Of a stretch of 64,000 bases of DNA, positions 1 through 8,185 are shown one piece after another. The DNA is from AWTP1-13 sp963770295 (lineage in GTDB: Bacteria > Pseudomonadota > Alphaproteobacteria > Rhizobiales > Hyphomicrobiaceae): NCBI GenBank assembly GCA_963770295.1, contig CAVYPA010000017.1:124001-188000 (forward strand), in the 5' to 3' direction. The translations under genes were made by a program, and so were the position numbers. The notes under the pieces were generated by a model. It worked only from the letters and a program-made list of their open reading frames with translations. It was not told the DNA's origin and did no database searches. How positions within the stretch are numbered: position 1 is the stretch's first letter; every line of letters begins with the position of its first letter.

Positions 1-378
1 TTTCGCGGGCACCGCCTTGAATGAGCTGTCCGAATGCCACAGGCGGTTGCCAATGGCAAAAAGACGGCGGCGGTCATCGCGGGCGAACGGCTTGTTGTGC
101 TGATCGAGATTGGAGACGTCGGCGAAGGTCGGGGGCAGGCGATATTCCTCCGGTCGGCGCAGGCTCGTGCCGATGGCGAGCTCGATCGAGCCCAGGCTCT
201 GCGTGAAGGCCAGTTGCTGCTCGTCGGTAAAATCCTGATCGTGGAAGATCAGCACGGCATAGCGATCCATGCCCGCATGGATGGCGTCGATATCCGCCGC
301 CGACAGCGGCTTGGTCAGATCAATGCCATCGACTTCTCCGGCAAAGCAGGGGCCAACCTGGTGGATGGGAAAGGGCAT
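1..378 (-). CDS. TauD/TfdA family Fe(II)/2-oxoglutarate dioxygenase (N-terminal 126 residues, runs off the window)
   Basis: The reverse strand from ATG 378 is open to the window edge. It begins MPFPIHQVGPCFAGEV, followed by a stretch typical of the TauD/TfdA family (GIDLTKPL, then YAVLIFHDQ, where the first beta strands of the jelly-roll fold lie). Near residue 118 it has LWHSDSSF, the family's H-x-D iron-binding pair. The family oxidatively cleaves substrates such as taurine, 2,4-D or alkyl sulfates using 2-oxoglutarate and O2 in the cytoplasm. The distal His and the 2-oxoglutarate-binding Arg would lie outside the window, so the substrate cannot be told. The gene diverges from the binding protein that starts at 562; the 183-bp gap between them would hold both promoters. 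No alternative start with a better ribosome site was found. Confidence 0.85.
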   Translation of the reverse strand, partial: MPFPIHQVGPCFAGEVDGIDLTKPLSAADIDAIHAGMDRYAVLIFHDQDFTDEQQLAFTQSLGSIELAIGTSLRRPEEYRLPPTFADVSNLDQHNKPFARDDRRRLFAIGNRLWHSDSSFKAVPAK

Positions 379-561
379 GACGACATACTCCCGCGAAGGT
401 GGCACTGACCACAATTGTAGATTTAGCCACGCTTGCTGTCACCCAGCCGGCCGCCGACCCGGCTACGACGGTGATTGGAACATTGGATTGCTACGGCGGT
501 CCAGGCATTATGCCGGGCAACGACGACCGCGGAGATCGTCGAATTTCAGGGAGGACTCCTC

Positions 562-1596
562 ATGCCTCACCTTGCGCGCATTTTGCGGACGGGCCTGCCG
601 AGGGCCGCTTGGCTGAGCCGGCTTGGGCTGGCGGCGGCCCTATGGTCGGCGGGCTTGCCAATGGCTGCGCCTTCAGCCCAGACCTGGCCCGAGCGCAGCA
701 TCACGCTGATCGTGCCCTTTGCGGCCGGCGGCGCATCGGATGTTTCCTCGCGCATCATGGCCGAGGCGATGTCGAAGCTGCTTGGCCAGAGCATCGTCAT
801 TGAGAATGTGGCGGGTGCCGGTGGTGCGACCGGCTCGTTGCGCGGCAAGAATGCCAAGCCGGACGGCTACACGATCGGCTTCGCTCACATGGGCACGCAT
901 GCCGCCTCGGTTTCCACCAATCCTAAGTTGCCCTACGATCCGCGCACCGATTTCGACTATCTCGGCATTCACCTGGTAACACCGCACCTCATCATTGTGC
1001 GCAAGGACTTCCCGGCCCAGACACTGCAGGAATTCGTCGCCTACGCCAGGGCGAAGGGCAAGGATCTAAAGATGGGCCACAACGGTGCGGGCTCGTTGGC
1101 GCACTTGACGTGCGTCTTCTTTTTTCAGCTTGCGGGTGCCGAGCCCACCTATGTCGTCTATCGCGGTTTCGGCCAGACCATCAACGACATTCTCTCGGGC
1201 TCCATCGACGGCACCTGCGAGCTGATCGCCTCGGCCCGCGAGCACGTTGTCGGCGGCTCGGTTAGAGGGTTCGGCGTGGCCGCCGTCGAGCGCTCGCCAT
1301 TGTTGCCGGACGTGCCGACCTCCAAGGAAGGAGACCTACCGGAATTCATCATCGAAAGTTGGCTGGGGCTCTATGCGCCGAAGGGTGTGCCGCCGCCAAT
1401 TCTGGCCAAGCTCCGGGGCGCCGCCCTGGCGGCGCTTGCCGACCCGCTGGTGGCCAAACGCTTTCCCGAGATCGGCGGCAGCCTGCCGAGGCTAGCCGAC
1501 CGCGGCGGGGACCGCATGCTGGACATCGTCAAGAGCGATGTTGCCCGTTGGGCCGACGTGGTGGGAAAGGCTGGCGGCATCGAGGCGAAGCCCTAG
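562..1596 (+). CDS. Tripartite tricarboxylate transporter (Bug-family) periplasmic substrate-binding protein
   Basis: 344 residues. The start is ATG 562, preceded by GGGAGGA at 549-555; an upstream in-frame ATG at 475 lacks a site. A signal peptide covers about residues 1-37 (hydrophobic run GLAAALWSAG, then APSAQTWP). The mature protein opens with WPERSITLIVPFAAGG, the standard Bug-family opening, and continues with SDVSSRIMAE, VENVAGAGG-like and GYTIG segments and the APKGVPPPI motif near the C-terminus. Such proteins bind carboxylates (citrate, aromatic acids, amino acids) for TctAB membrane pairs, but no tctA/tctB gene is nearby, so this is an orphan binding protein, as is common for the family. 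It sits next to a dioxygenase and, convergently, an isomerase-like gene. The ligand is unknown. Confidence 0.9.
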   Translation: MPHLARILRTGLPRAAWLSRLGLAAALWSAGLPMAAPSAQTWPERSITLIVPFAAGGASDVSSRIMAEAMSKLLGQSIVIENVAGAGGATGSLRGKNAKPDGYTIGFAHMGTHAASVSTNPKLPYDPRTDFDYLGIHLVTPHLIIVRKDFPAQTLQEFVAYARAKGKDLKMGHNGAGSLAHLTCVFFFQLAGAEPTYVVYRGFGQTINDILSGSIDGTCELIASAREHVVGGSVRGFGVAAVERSPLLPDVPTSKEGDLPEFIIESWLGLYAPKGVPPPILAKLRGAALAALADPLVAKRFPEIGGSLPRLADRGGDRMLDIVKSDVARWADVVGKAGGIEAKP

Positions 1597-1637
1597 TCGG
1601 TCGGCCTCGGCCGCCCCTGCTGTGCGCCGGGCCAACC

Positions 1638-2453
1638 TTACCCGCTCGCAAGCCCGCCGAGGAACGCGCGCATGGTGTCGGCGATCAGCCGCGCTCGCGC
1701 GCCGGTATCAAGCTCCCCGACCGGCCCCGACATGGGGATCTCGGCGTCGATCGGCCGGCCGCCAGGATAGGCGGCGAAGAGTTCCGCAAGCGCAAGCTCG
1801 CCGCGGCCCGGCAGCAGACGGCGCTCGCGCGCTTCCTCGGCGAGCCCATTCGGGGCCGGCGCCGCGCGCGGCGCATCGCACAGTTGTAGCGGCCCCAGGC
1901 GGGCAAGATCGACAGTGCCAAGGCTCGCGACGCTCCCACCCGACCGAAACAAATGCAGCGCGTCGAGGCACACCCAACCATTTCCCGCACCGCTCGCCGC
2001 CACCACCGCTGCGGCATCCGTTAAGGTCTTGAGCGCACGGAATGGCATGAATTCCAAATCCACTGCCATCCCGAATTGGTCCGCCAATCGGCACACTTCG
2101 GCGAAGCGGTCGGCCAGCAGCGACAGATCGGGATCATCGCCGGAGCACAGCATGCGGCTGGCGCCGAGCTCGGCACCAGCCTCCAGCAGATGGCGCAGCG
2201 ATGCCACGTTTGTCGTGCGGTCGAGACCAACTTGCTCGATCGTGCGCACCGAAATCCCAGTATCGGCAAGGCGCCGCCGACAGGCGCGAACAAGAGCATC
2301 GCCGGCACGCATGGGATATGCCGCACCGCCCGGCACCGCCGCAGCCGTGCGCAGATTGATCGAAGCAAAACCAGCCTCGGCCGCAAGCGTAATGAGCTGG
2401 GGCGGCGGCAGATCGAGAAAACCGAGCGGCGCGAGGCCAAACCGAGGCACCAT
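1638..2453 (-). CDS. Sugar phosphate isomerase/epimerase-like TIM barrel protein (xylose isomerase-like, AP endonuclease 2 fold)
   Basis: 271 residues from ATG 2453 (MVPRFGLAPLGFLDL); a longer in-frame start at 2540 would overlap the divergent gene's start and is less likely. The pattern of alternating beta strands and helices (LITLAAEAGF, VRTIEQVGL, SRMLCSGDD, MAVDLEFMPF, VCLDALHLFRSGG, PIDAEIPMSG) fits the xylose isomerase-like TIM barrel family. The acidic residues at strand ends (E in DLEFMP, D in CLDALH, E in DAEIP) match the metal ligands of these enzymes. The family includes epimerases, inosose dehydratases and ring-cleavage hydratases. The gene diverges from the CoA transferase at 2540, separated by 86 bp, so the two may share regulation and act in one catabolic route. 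Substrate unknown. Confidence 0.8.
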   Translation of the reverse strand: MVPRFGLAPLGFLDLPPPQLITLAAEAGFASINLRTAAAVPGGAAYPMRAGDALVRACRRRLADTGISVRTIEQVGLDRTTNVASLRHLLEAGAELGASRMLCSGDDPDLSLLADRFAEVCRLADQFGMAVDLEFMPFRALKTLTDAAAVVAASGAGNGWVCLDALHLFRSGGSVASLGTVDLARLGPLQLCDAPRAAPAPNGLAEEARERRLLPGRGELALAELFAAYPGGRPIDAEIPMSGPVGELDTGARARLIADTMRAFLGGLASG

Positions 2454-2539
2454 TGCTGCATCCTTTCCGCAGCCGATAGTATAGCCAGGACGAGGCAGCA
2501 TTTGCGCCAGCCATCCATGCGCGCCGAGGGACCCCTGCA

Positions 2540-3736
2540 ATGACAGAGCACCTTTTCACCGGCCTGAAGGTCATCGACTGTGCCAGCTGGATTGCGGGAC
2601 CGGCCGCCGCCACCATCCTTTCCGATTTCGGTGCCGATGTTATCAAGATCGAGCCCCCGGGGGCGGGCGACCCATGGCGGGCGTCCTCGCCGGTTCCGGG
2701 TAAGACCACCGACTACTATTGGCAGCTGACATCCCGCAACAAGCGCAGCCTTGCCCTTGACCTGAAGCATGCCGACGGTCTCGCCGTGCTCTATCGCCTG
2801 CTCGCCGCCTCTGATGTCTTTGTCACCAACTTTCCCCTGCCCGTGCGCGAGCGCCTGAAAATTGCGGCTGCGCACGTGCTGCCGCTCAACCCGCGCCTGA
2901 TCTACGCCTCGTTCTCGGCCTACGGCGAAGAGGGTGACGAAGCCGATCGCACCGGATACGACTCCACCGCCTACTGGGCACGAACGGGGTTGATGGACAT
3001 GGTACGGGCGACGCTGGATACCGAGCCCGCGCGTTCCGTGCCCGGCATGGGCGATCACCCCAGCGCTACCGCGCTCTATGCCGCCATCGTCACGGCGCTC
3101 TATCGGCGCGAAAAAACCGGCAAAGGCGGGGTGGTGCAGTCCTCCCTGCTCCAGAACGGCTTGTGGGCGAATGCCTGCTTCGTGCAGACACGGTTATGCG
3201 GCGAACAGGTTCCGCATCGCCCACCGCGCGCGCAAGCGCCCAATCCGCTCGCCAATCACTATCGCTGCCGCGACGGTCGCTGGTTCATCATGGCGCTCTT
3301 TAACGAGCAACGGCAACTGCGCGGCTTCCTGACCGCCATTGGCTGCACGCAGCTGGCCGACGACCTACGCTTTGCCACCAATGCGGCGCGTCGTGAGAAT
3401 GCCGCCAGCCTGGTTGAGATTTTGGATGCGGTGTTCGCCCAACGGGACCTGACCGAGTGGCGCACGATCCTGAACGCGGCAGGCGTGACCTTTGGCGCCG
3501 TGCATTCGGTGGATGAGAGCTCCGCCGATCAGCAGTTCCAACGCATCGGTGCCCTGGTCCCCTTTGCCGACGGCACGGGCCTCACCGTGTCTAGTCCGTT
3601 TCATCTTGATGCTGAGAGCAAGGTGGCCCCGCGCCGAGCGCCCTCGGTAGGGCAACATAGTCACGATCTCCTGCGGGAAGCAGGATATACGACCGCCGAG
3701 ATCGACGGGCTGCAGGCCCGCGGCGTGCTCGGCTAA
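2540..3736 (+). CDS. CaiB/BaiF family (class III) CoA transferase
   Basis: 398 residues, normal for class III CoA transferases, which move CoA between carboxylic acids through an aspartyl-CoA thioester. The N-terminus has GLKVIDCASWIAGP and SDFGADVIKIEPPG, the usual first-strand and nucleotide-binding segments, then TSRNKRSLALDLK. The catalytic Asp is D172 in PGMGDHPSA, followed by the family's TALYAAIVTALYRRE helix. GAGG is replaced by a shorter GKGGVVQSSLL turn. A purine-rich GAGGG about 9 nt upstream of ATG 2540 could serve as ribosome site. Together with the divergent isomerase-like gene it probably handles an organic acid; formyl-, carnitine-, itaconate- and succinyl-type donors are all possible. 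Confidence 0.92.
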   Translation: MTEHLFTGLKVIDCASWIAGPAAATILSDFGADVIKIEPPGAGDPWRASSPVPGKTTDYYWQLTSRNKRSLALDLKHADGLAVLYRLLAASDVFVTNFPLPVRERLKIAAAHVLPLNPRLIYASFSAYGEEGDEADRTGYDSTAYWARTGLMDMVRATLDTEPARSVPGMGDHPSATALYAAIVTALYRREKTGKGGVVQSSLLQNGLWANACFVQTRLCGEQVPHRPPRAQAPNPLANHYRCRDGRWFIMALFNEQRQLRGFLTAIGCTQLADDLRFATNAARRENAASLVEILDAVFAQRDLTEWRTILNAAGVTFGAVHSVDESSADQQFQRIGALVPFADGTGLTVSSPFHLDAESKVAPRRAPSVGQHSHDLLREAGYTTAEIDGLQARGVLG

Positions 3737-3928
3737 GGTGCCGGCGCGTCGACTGACTTTGCCTCAAAGTGCCGGGCTTCCTTGGGCGGGCCGCCGGCGC
3801 GCCCCCAGCGCTTGCCAACGCCTGCTTGCCCGCATTGTCGCTCGACCCCGGCCTTGGCGGAACGAACTCAGGGGGCGGAACGGACTCAAGGGGCCAAGCG
3901 TTGGCGGATGTTGGTTGGGAGTTCGAGC

Positions 3929-4781
3929 ATGGCGGCGCCTGGCCTATTGGAAGGGTTATCTCAAGTTGTCGCTGGTGACCTGTGCCGTCGCGCTCTATCC
4001 CGCCTCCTCGCAGTCCGAGAAAACGCGTTTTCACCAGATTAACCGCAAGACCGGCAACCGGTTGCGGCAACAGATGGTGGACGAAGAGACCAGACGCGTC
4101 GTGGACAAAGCCAACAAGGGCCGCGGCTACGAACTCGGCAATGGCAAGTACGTCGAGATCGATCCTCAAGAGCTGGAAGCGGTCGAAATCGAGAGCACCC
4201 ACACCATCGACATCGACAAGTTCGTGCCGGAAGCGGAGATCGACAAGCGCTACTACGAACGACCCTACTACATCGTGCCGGATGAAGGCCGGCGAGGAAG
4301 CCTTTGCGGTCATTCGCGATGCCATGAAGGACAAGGGTCGCGTCGCCCTGGCGCGATCGTGTTTGCAAACCGCGAACACATCCTGGCGATCGAACCCTGG
4401 GGCAAGGGAATGCTCGCCACGACGCTGCGCTACGACTACGAGGTTCGCGACGAGGCCGAGGTCTTCAAGGGTGTCCCCAACCCGCGCGTGTCAAAGGAAA
4501 TGGTCTCCCTCGCCGGTCACATCCTCGATAGCAAGGCCGGGCATTTCGATGCCTCGAGGTTCAAGGATGAGTACGAAATGGCCTTGCGCAAGCTCGTAAA
4601 GCGCAAAGCCGGGGGCAAGCGCATCGAACCGCCGCCCGAACGCGAGGAAGCCTCCAACGTCATCGATCTGATGCAAGCGCTGCGCAATAGCCTGAAGGGC
4701 AGGAAGGCCGCCGCCTTGCGAACATCGAACGCAAACCGAAAGCGCAGCAAGGTGCCGGCGAAACGCCGCAAAGCCAGCTGA
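3929..4781 (+). CDS. ku: Ku protein of bacterial non-homologous end joining, reading frame interrupted three times
   Basis: Bacterial Ku is a homodimeric ring that binds DNA ends and recruits ligase D. The diagnostic core is present: WKGYLKLSLV, EKTRFHQINRKTGNR, RQQMVDEET, then near the middle FANREHILAIEPWGKGM and a Lys/Arg-rich tail ending AKRRKAS. The frame is not continuous. The expected start, ATG 3929 (Met-Ala-Ala), is one base out of frame with WKGYL, implying an extra base near 3940. At about 4283 the frame shifts again: the family-like KAGEEAFAVIRDAMKDKGRV lies in another frame. It shifts back near 4354, just before FANREH. An open frame does run across from 3738, but its first 68 residues and about 23 central residues are not Ku-like. 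Either the gene is decaying or the sequence has indel errors. No ligD is nearby. Confidence 0.8.
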
Positions 4782-5039
4782 TCGGACGCTGTTGACGGTT
4801 GCGCGCCGACCAAGCGGTCGCTGCGGCAGCGCGCCCCCAAAACGGCGAGGGGAACCCCCGAAATGATTGCCCACCCGGGATGGGTGCATGCCCGTCGCCT
4901 TGCACCCCGAGGCCAAGCCTGCCGCGCCTATCTTCGCGCGGATGCAATCCCACGCGCTGCGATAGGCGTTGACCGCACGGGGCGATCTATGGCTTTCAAT
5001 AGCCTCTTTATATCCTGCGGTTTGTCGGGAGGCCCCGTC

Positions 5040-6149
5040 ATGATCATAGTGCTGCACGAGCAATCCGAGGTTGTCTGCGCCAACGCGCGGGCCGACGGCG
5101 ACGAGCTATGGATGGGCGCCCAGGAGCTTGAGGCGGCAACGGGCTGGTCGATGAAACCCGAAGGCCTGTGTCGTGGCGATGCCTGCCTACCGGTGCCGCG
5201 CGACCGCGCGGGGGACTACATCCAAGGTGACATGCTCAACGCGACAGCCTTCTGGCGGCGTATGCAGCATCCGATCGCTCACGATGCGGCCGGCGAACTG
5301 TGGGTGCTCGGCACCAGTGCCACCGATCGCAGCAGTGCGCTGCAGTCGCTGGCGGCGCCGGACTTTGCCTTGCCGGATCTGGCGGGGGCGACACGCACGC
5401 TCGCCGAGCAGCGCGGGAAAAAGGTCCTGCTTGCGACCTGGGCCTCCTGGTGAGGCTGCAGAGCTGACTTGCCCGTGTGGCAGTCCCTGCATGCCAGCCT
5501 GCAAGAGCGCAACTTTACCGTTGTGACCGTGGCTATGGACGAGCCCGAGGCCGCTCGCCCGTGGATCGAATTGGCCAAACCCACATACCCCTGCCTGATT
5601 GATCGCAATCACCATGTCGCCGAGCTCTACAATATGGTGAATGTGCCGCAAGCGACCTGGATCGACGAGCAGGGACGTATCGTGCGGCCGCCGGAGAACG
5701 CCGGCTCGTCGGATGCGTTCCGACGGATGGACCGCACGACCATGCAAATGTCGCCCGAGCAAATCGCCGAGCGTGATCGCACCAAGCAGACCTACGTGGC
5801 GGCGGTCCACGACTGGGTGTTGAAGGGATCGGCGAGCGAATTCGCCTACGATGCTGCCAGCAGCCGCGCCCGGCTGCGGCTCCCCGACGATGCTGTGGCA
5901 CGGGCGCATGCGCATTTCCGGCTCGCCCAAACTCTTCTTAAGCATGCAAAGCGCGAGGAGGCCGCCATGCATTTCGCCGAGGCGAGTCGGCTGCATCCAG
6001 ACTCCTGGACGATTTGGCGTCAGGCGGCAGAAAAGAATGCGGCGGGTCTCGCGGCCGGCCCAGAGTTTTGGGCGCGCGTCGATTCCCTCGGCGACCGCCC
6101 CTACCACCGTCCCATTGATATGAACGGTTTAGGCGAAGGCGACGCCTAA
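5040..6149 (+). CDS. Selenoprotein: thioredoxin/ResA-like protein with WAxxUGC motif (in-frame UGA read as selenocysteine)
   Basis: Read through TGA 5451 the gene encodes 369 residues. Start ATG 5040 has GGGAGG at 5028-5033. Residues about 105-265 form a TlpA/ResA-like thioredoxin domain: APDFALPDLAG, KKVLLATWASW, Sec138, GCRADLPVWQ, and the cis-Pro segment NVPQATWIDEQGRIV. WASW-U-GC matches the known WAxxUGC selenoprotein motif exactly; the spacing is Sec-x-Cys rather than the C-x-x-C of TlpA. The frame after the UGA is the same frame and stays homologous, so this is not a nonsense mutation followed by decay. The N-terminal 100 residues are unrecognised and lack a signal peptide. The C-terminal 100 residues are helical and TPR-like (AHFRLAQTLLKHAKREEAA). 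Probably a cytoplasmic thiol/peroxide redox enzyme. It requires SelA/B/C/D encoded elsewhere. Confidence 0.88.
5451..5453 (+). other. In-frame UGA selenocysteine codon (Sec138)
   Basis: TGA lies between TGG (Trp) and GGC TGC (Gly-Cys) in a thioredoxin active-site position. The homologous thioredoxin sequence continues in the same frame on both sides, for 137 codons before and 231 codons after. A sequencing change of TGC to TGA would give WCGC, with the unusual C-x-C spacing, whereas the WAxxUGC motif is an established selenoprotein signature. Confidence 0.85.
5454..5485 (+). promoter_or_regulatory. Possible bacterial SECIS-type hairpin immediately after the UGA
   Basis: GGCTGC (5454-5459) can pair with GCAGTC (5480-5485, one G-U pair). 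An inner AC/GT pair closes a small apical loop about 15 nt after the UGA, which is roughly where bacterial SECIS loops sit. The fold was drawn by hand, not computed, and the loop lacks the E. coli GGU pattern, so this is tentative. Confidence 0.35.
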
Positions 6150-6168
6150 CGAGCAGCTCGAAAGGTGC

Positions 6169-6841
6169 TCAAGGCTTTCGCGAATATTCGGTGAGCTCGT
6201 CGATGGAGGAATCTCGAACACGGCCCTCGTAGCGCGCTTCCGTCTTCCTTTTCACCCATCGGTTTACGCTGGGGGCATACCAAAAGACGAATGTCCACGT
6301 TTGAGACTTGGTCTGATCCCTGGTGTTCAACAGCCTCACCATGGTGTCGACCCGATAGGTATCGAAAGTGCCGGCGGGCGTAGTAATGCGCTCCTCTCCC
6401 ACCACTTTCGCGACACCCGAGGCGCGGAATGCCACGCCCGACTGCAGGTGCATGGCGTTGGCGTCCGATCGCCACTCCTTGCCAACCTGCAACGGCGCTT
6501 TGATGCCGATCCCAGCCGGGCGAAGCTTCCAATTGCCGTCGTCGATTTCGGCCCCAGTCGCGATCAAACACCATCGTTTGCGGCCGATCCTTGCCGCGAA
6601 TGATCGTGCGCGTCGTAATCTCGCTCTCGTTGATGTCGACCACCACAACCGTGATGGCATACCTGAGGTCGCCGGTCGCGTCGTCCTTAATGTCATAGGA
6701 CCAGCGGTCGCCGACACGCACGGGTCCTGGCTCGACGGTTTGCGCCGCACAAGACCCAGACCAACTCAACAAGACGGCCAAGCCGATGGCGATCGCAGTT
6801 CTCGACATCGCTCGCCCAAACCTCCGATTCATTCGGGCCAT
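6169..6841 (-). CDS. Secreted protein of unknown function, paralogue A (one-base frameshift)
   Basis: Start ATG 6841 follows GGAGGT; a hydrophobic signal peptide (IAIGLAVLLSWSG, cut near CAAQT) suggests a periplasmic protein. The protein is a clear paralogue of the next gene (7001-7642): both share GDRW-YD, DL-Y--TVVVVD, TR----G, ITT-AGTF-T, DQTK, WYAPS-NRW and the C-terminal ELTxYSRKP. In this copy the frame changes within the C-run at 6552-6555. Upstream residues end FDRDWG; downstream AEIDDGNWKL continues in the other frame, and the paralogue's GWSRIDDDLW shows they belong together. One extra base in the homopolymer explains it, either as a sequencing error or as a recent mutation. The AGTF-T pattern recalls DUF3108-like periplasmic beta-rich proteins, but I do not assign the family. 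Confidence 0.65.
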
Positions 6842-7000
6842 CGCCACCTCCGGCCTGGACAAGACGTGCGAGCCATCGGATGCCGCGCAGCACGTGCTCG
6901 AGCTAGTGCGGGTAAGCCTCGGGGAGCGTCGCGTCTTCGCCGGACGACCGATGCCCCGGGTCGACGCCCGGGAATGTCATCGGCCCCATGTCATCCGGCG

Positions 7001-7642
7001 CTACGGCTTTCGCGAGTAATCGGTCAGTTCCTCCGTTTGCGATTCGCGCAAACGTCCCTCCATCTGCATCTTGTAGGATTTACGGGCCCATCGATTGATG
7101 CTCGGCGCGTACCAAAGCGTGCTCGTCAAAGTGGCGGCCTTGGTTTGGTCGTTGGAAACGACGTGGCGAACCACCGTCTCGACCTTGAAGGTCTCGAACG
7201 TGCCAGCGCTTGTTGTAATCTTTTCTTCGGCCGTGACTTTGGATTGACCCGTCGTGCGAATGGTGGTGCCATTCTGAAAATTCTTCCCATTACCCTCGAA
7301 GCGCCACGACTTACCAATCTGCAGCGGCATCTGAAGGCCGGTCCCGTCAGATGGGTCGTACTTCCAAAGGTCGTCATCGATGCGGCTCCAGCCGCGATCG
7401 AAGGCGATCTGGCGCGGGCGCTGCGTCCCTCGCGAGGTCACCCGCGTGTTGATCTCCTTTTCGGAAACGTCGATGACGACGACCGTGAAGGTGTATTTCA
7501 AGTCGTTGGTCATTTCGTCTGTAACATCGTACGTCCACCGGTCGCCCGGCAGAACGCCGGCGAGGTCGGGGGCTTGCGACGCGCCTGGGCTGGCGCTGCC
7601 CAAGGCGATCGCCAAAACCAGCAAGAACCATGGGGTGCGCAT
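7001..7642 (-). CDS. Secreted protein of unknown function, paralogue B (intact)
   Basis: 213 residues with a typical signal peptide (MRTPWFLLVLAIALGSASPGASQ, cleaved near residue 23). The mature part is rich in beta-strand-like alternation: GDRWTYDVTD, KYTFTVVVIDV, WRFEGNGK, KITTSAGTFETFKVETVV, STLWYAPSINRW, and it ends ELTDYSRKP. It is the intact homologue of the gene just downstream at 6169-6841, and the two are separated by 159 bp on the same strand, so they arose by tandem duplication and may be cotranscribed. No catalytic motif was recognised; a lipid- or polymer-binding periplasmic role is only a guess. Confidence 0.8.
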   Translation of the reverse strand: MRTPWFLLVLAIALGSASPGASQAPDLAGVLPGDRWTYDVTDEMTNDLKYTFTVVVIDVSEKEINTRVTSRGTQRPRQIAFDRGWSRIDDDLWKYDPSDGTGLQMPLQIGKSWRFEGNGKNFQNGTTIRTTGQSKVTAEEKITTSAGTFETFKVETVVRHVVSNDQTKAATLTSTLWYAPSINRWARKSYKMQMEGRLRESQTEELTDYSRKP

Positions 7643-7718
7643 GGCACTCTCCTATCGAACATGACCGAGGGGCCGCTGCTTTAAAAAATGGTCCCCGCGG
7701 GCCTTAAGGGCGCACAAT

Positions 7719-7751
7719 CAAAATGCTCTTGCAGGCAAAATGCTCTGCAGG
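7719..7751. repeat. Tandem direct repeat, two units of 17 and 16 bp
   Basis: CAAAATGCTCTTGCAGG (7719-7735) is followed directly by CAAAATGCTCTGCAGG (7736-7751), identical except for one missing T. The repeat lies upstream of the paralogue B gene on the opposite strand sense. Confidence 0.7.
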
Positions 7752-8045
7752 GCAGAATAAACGTGCCTCTCGCACAACAGTGCGACACAAGTGTGTCCAG
7801 GCAACGACAGGTGACTGCGGCGTGGTATGGACCCCTGCGGGATTCAAAGGCGCTGTCCGGGCACCAGCTCGAGCTGCACTGTCGCGACCACAACCCACTT
7901 CGAAACGAAGGGAGCCTTCCCGCTCAGACCAGTGAGGGTCGTCTCCTCGTCGTCAGCGGACGCTTGTGCAATAGCGACAGATCGGCGAGCGGCCGATAGT
8001 GACGCGATCCGGGCGCCCCGCCCAGTGTCTCGCACATCGAAGCTC

Positions 8046-8076
8046 TTTGATGACGCTTTACAAGGGCGTCATCAAA
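8046..8076. repeat. Perfect 11-bp inverted repeat with 9-nt loop
   Basis: TTTGATGACGC (8046-8056) and GCGTCATCAAA (8066-8076) are exact reverse complements. It lies 110 bp beyond the stop of the lactonase gene (reverse strand). There is no T-run on either side, so it could be a factor-dependent terminator, an mRNA-end stabiliser or a protein-binding site. Confidence 0.65.
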
Positions 8077-8185
8077 CCAAAGGCGCAGTGCATAGATTGC
8101 GTACGGTCGTCTCGAAGACAGTCAACTTCGGTCGCTGTGACTGCTGATCTAGAACGCGCTTTAAGGAGCACGCTGTCCTATCTCA

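Larger units (their letters stand above)
7643..8185. other. Non-coding gap with a tandem repeat and several dyads
   Basis: No credible gene. The gap holds a 16-17 bp tandem repeat (7719-7751), a TCGCAC/GTGCGA dyad (7770-7785), a GACACA/TGTGTC dyad (7784-7797) and an 11-bp perfect hairpin (8046-8076). It would contain the promoter of the paralogue B gene and the 3' end of the lactonase transcript. Confidence 0.6.

Noticed and set aside
2021..3058. 345-codon reverse-strand frame
   Set aside because: Lies opposite the CoA transferase and isomerase-like genes, has no family features, and reflects the GC-rich antisense of real genes.
3738..3928. N-terminal extension of the Ku open frame
   Set aside because: The 60-residue stretch is Arg/Pro-rich and unlike Ku; the canonical start is ATG 3929 in the shifted frame.
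5454..6149. Two separate genes, a truncated redoxin and a downstream start at 5469
   Set aside because: Both parts are in the same frame and jointly make one thioredoxin domain; the downstream start is a weak TTG with no ribosome site, so Sec read-through is the simpler reading.
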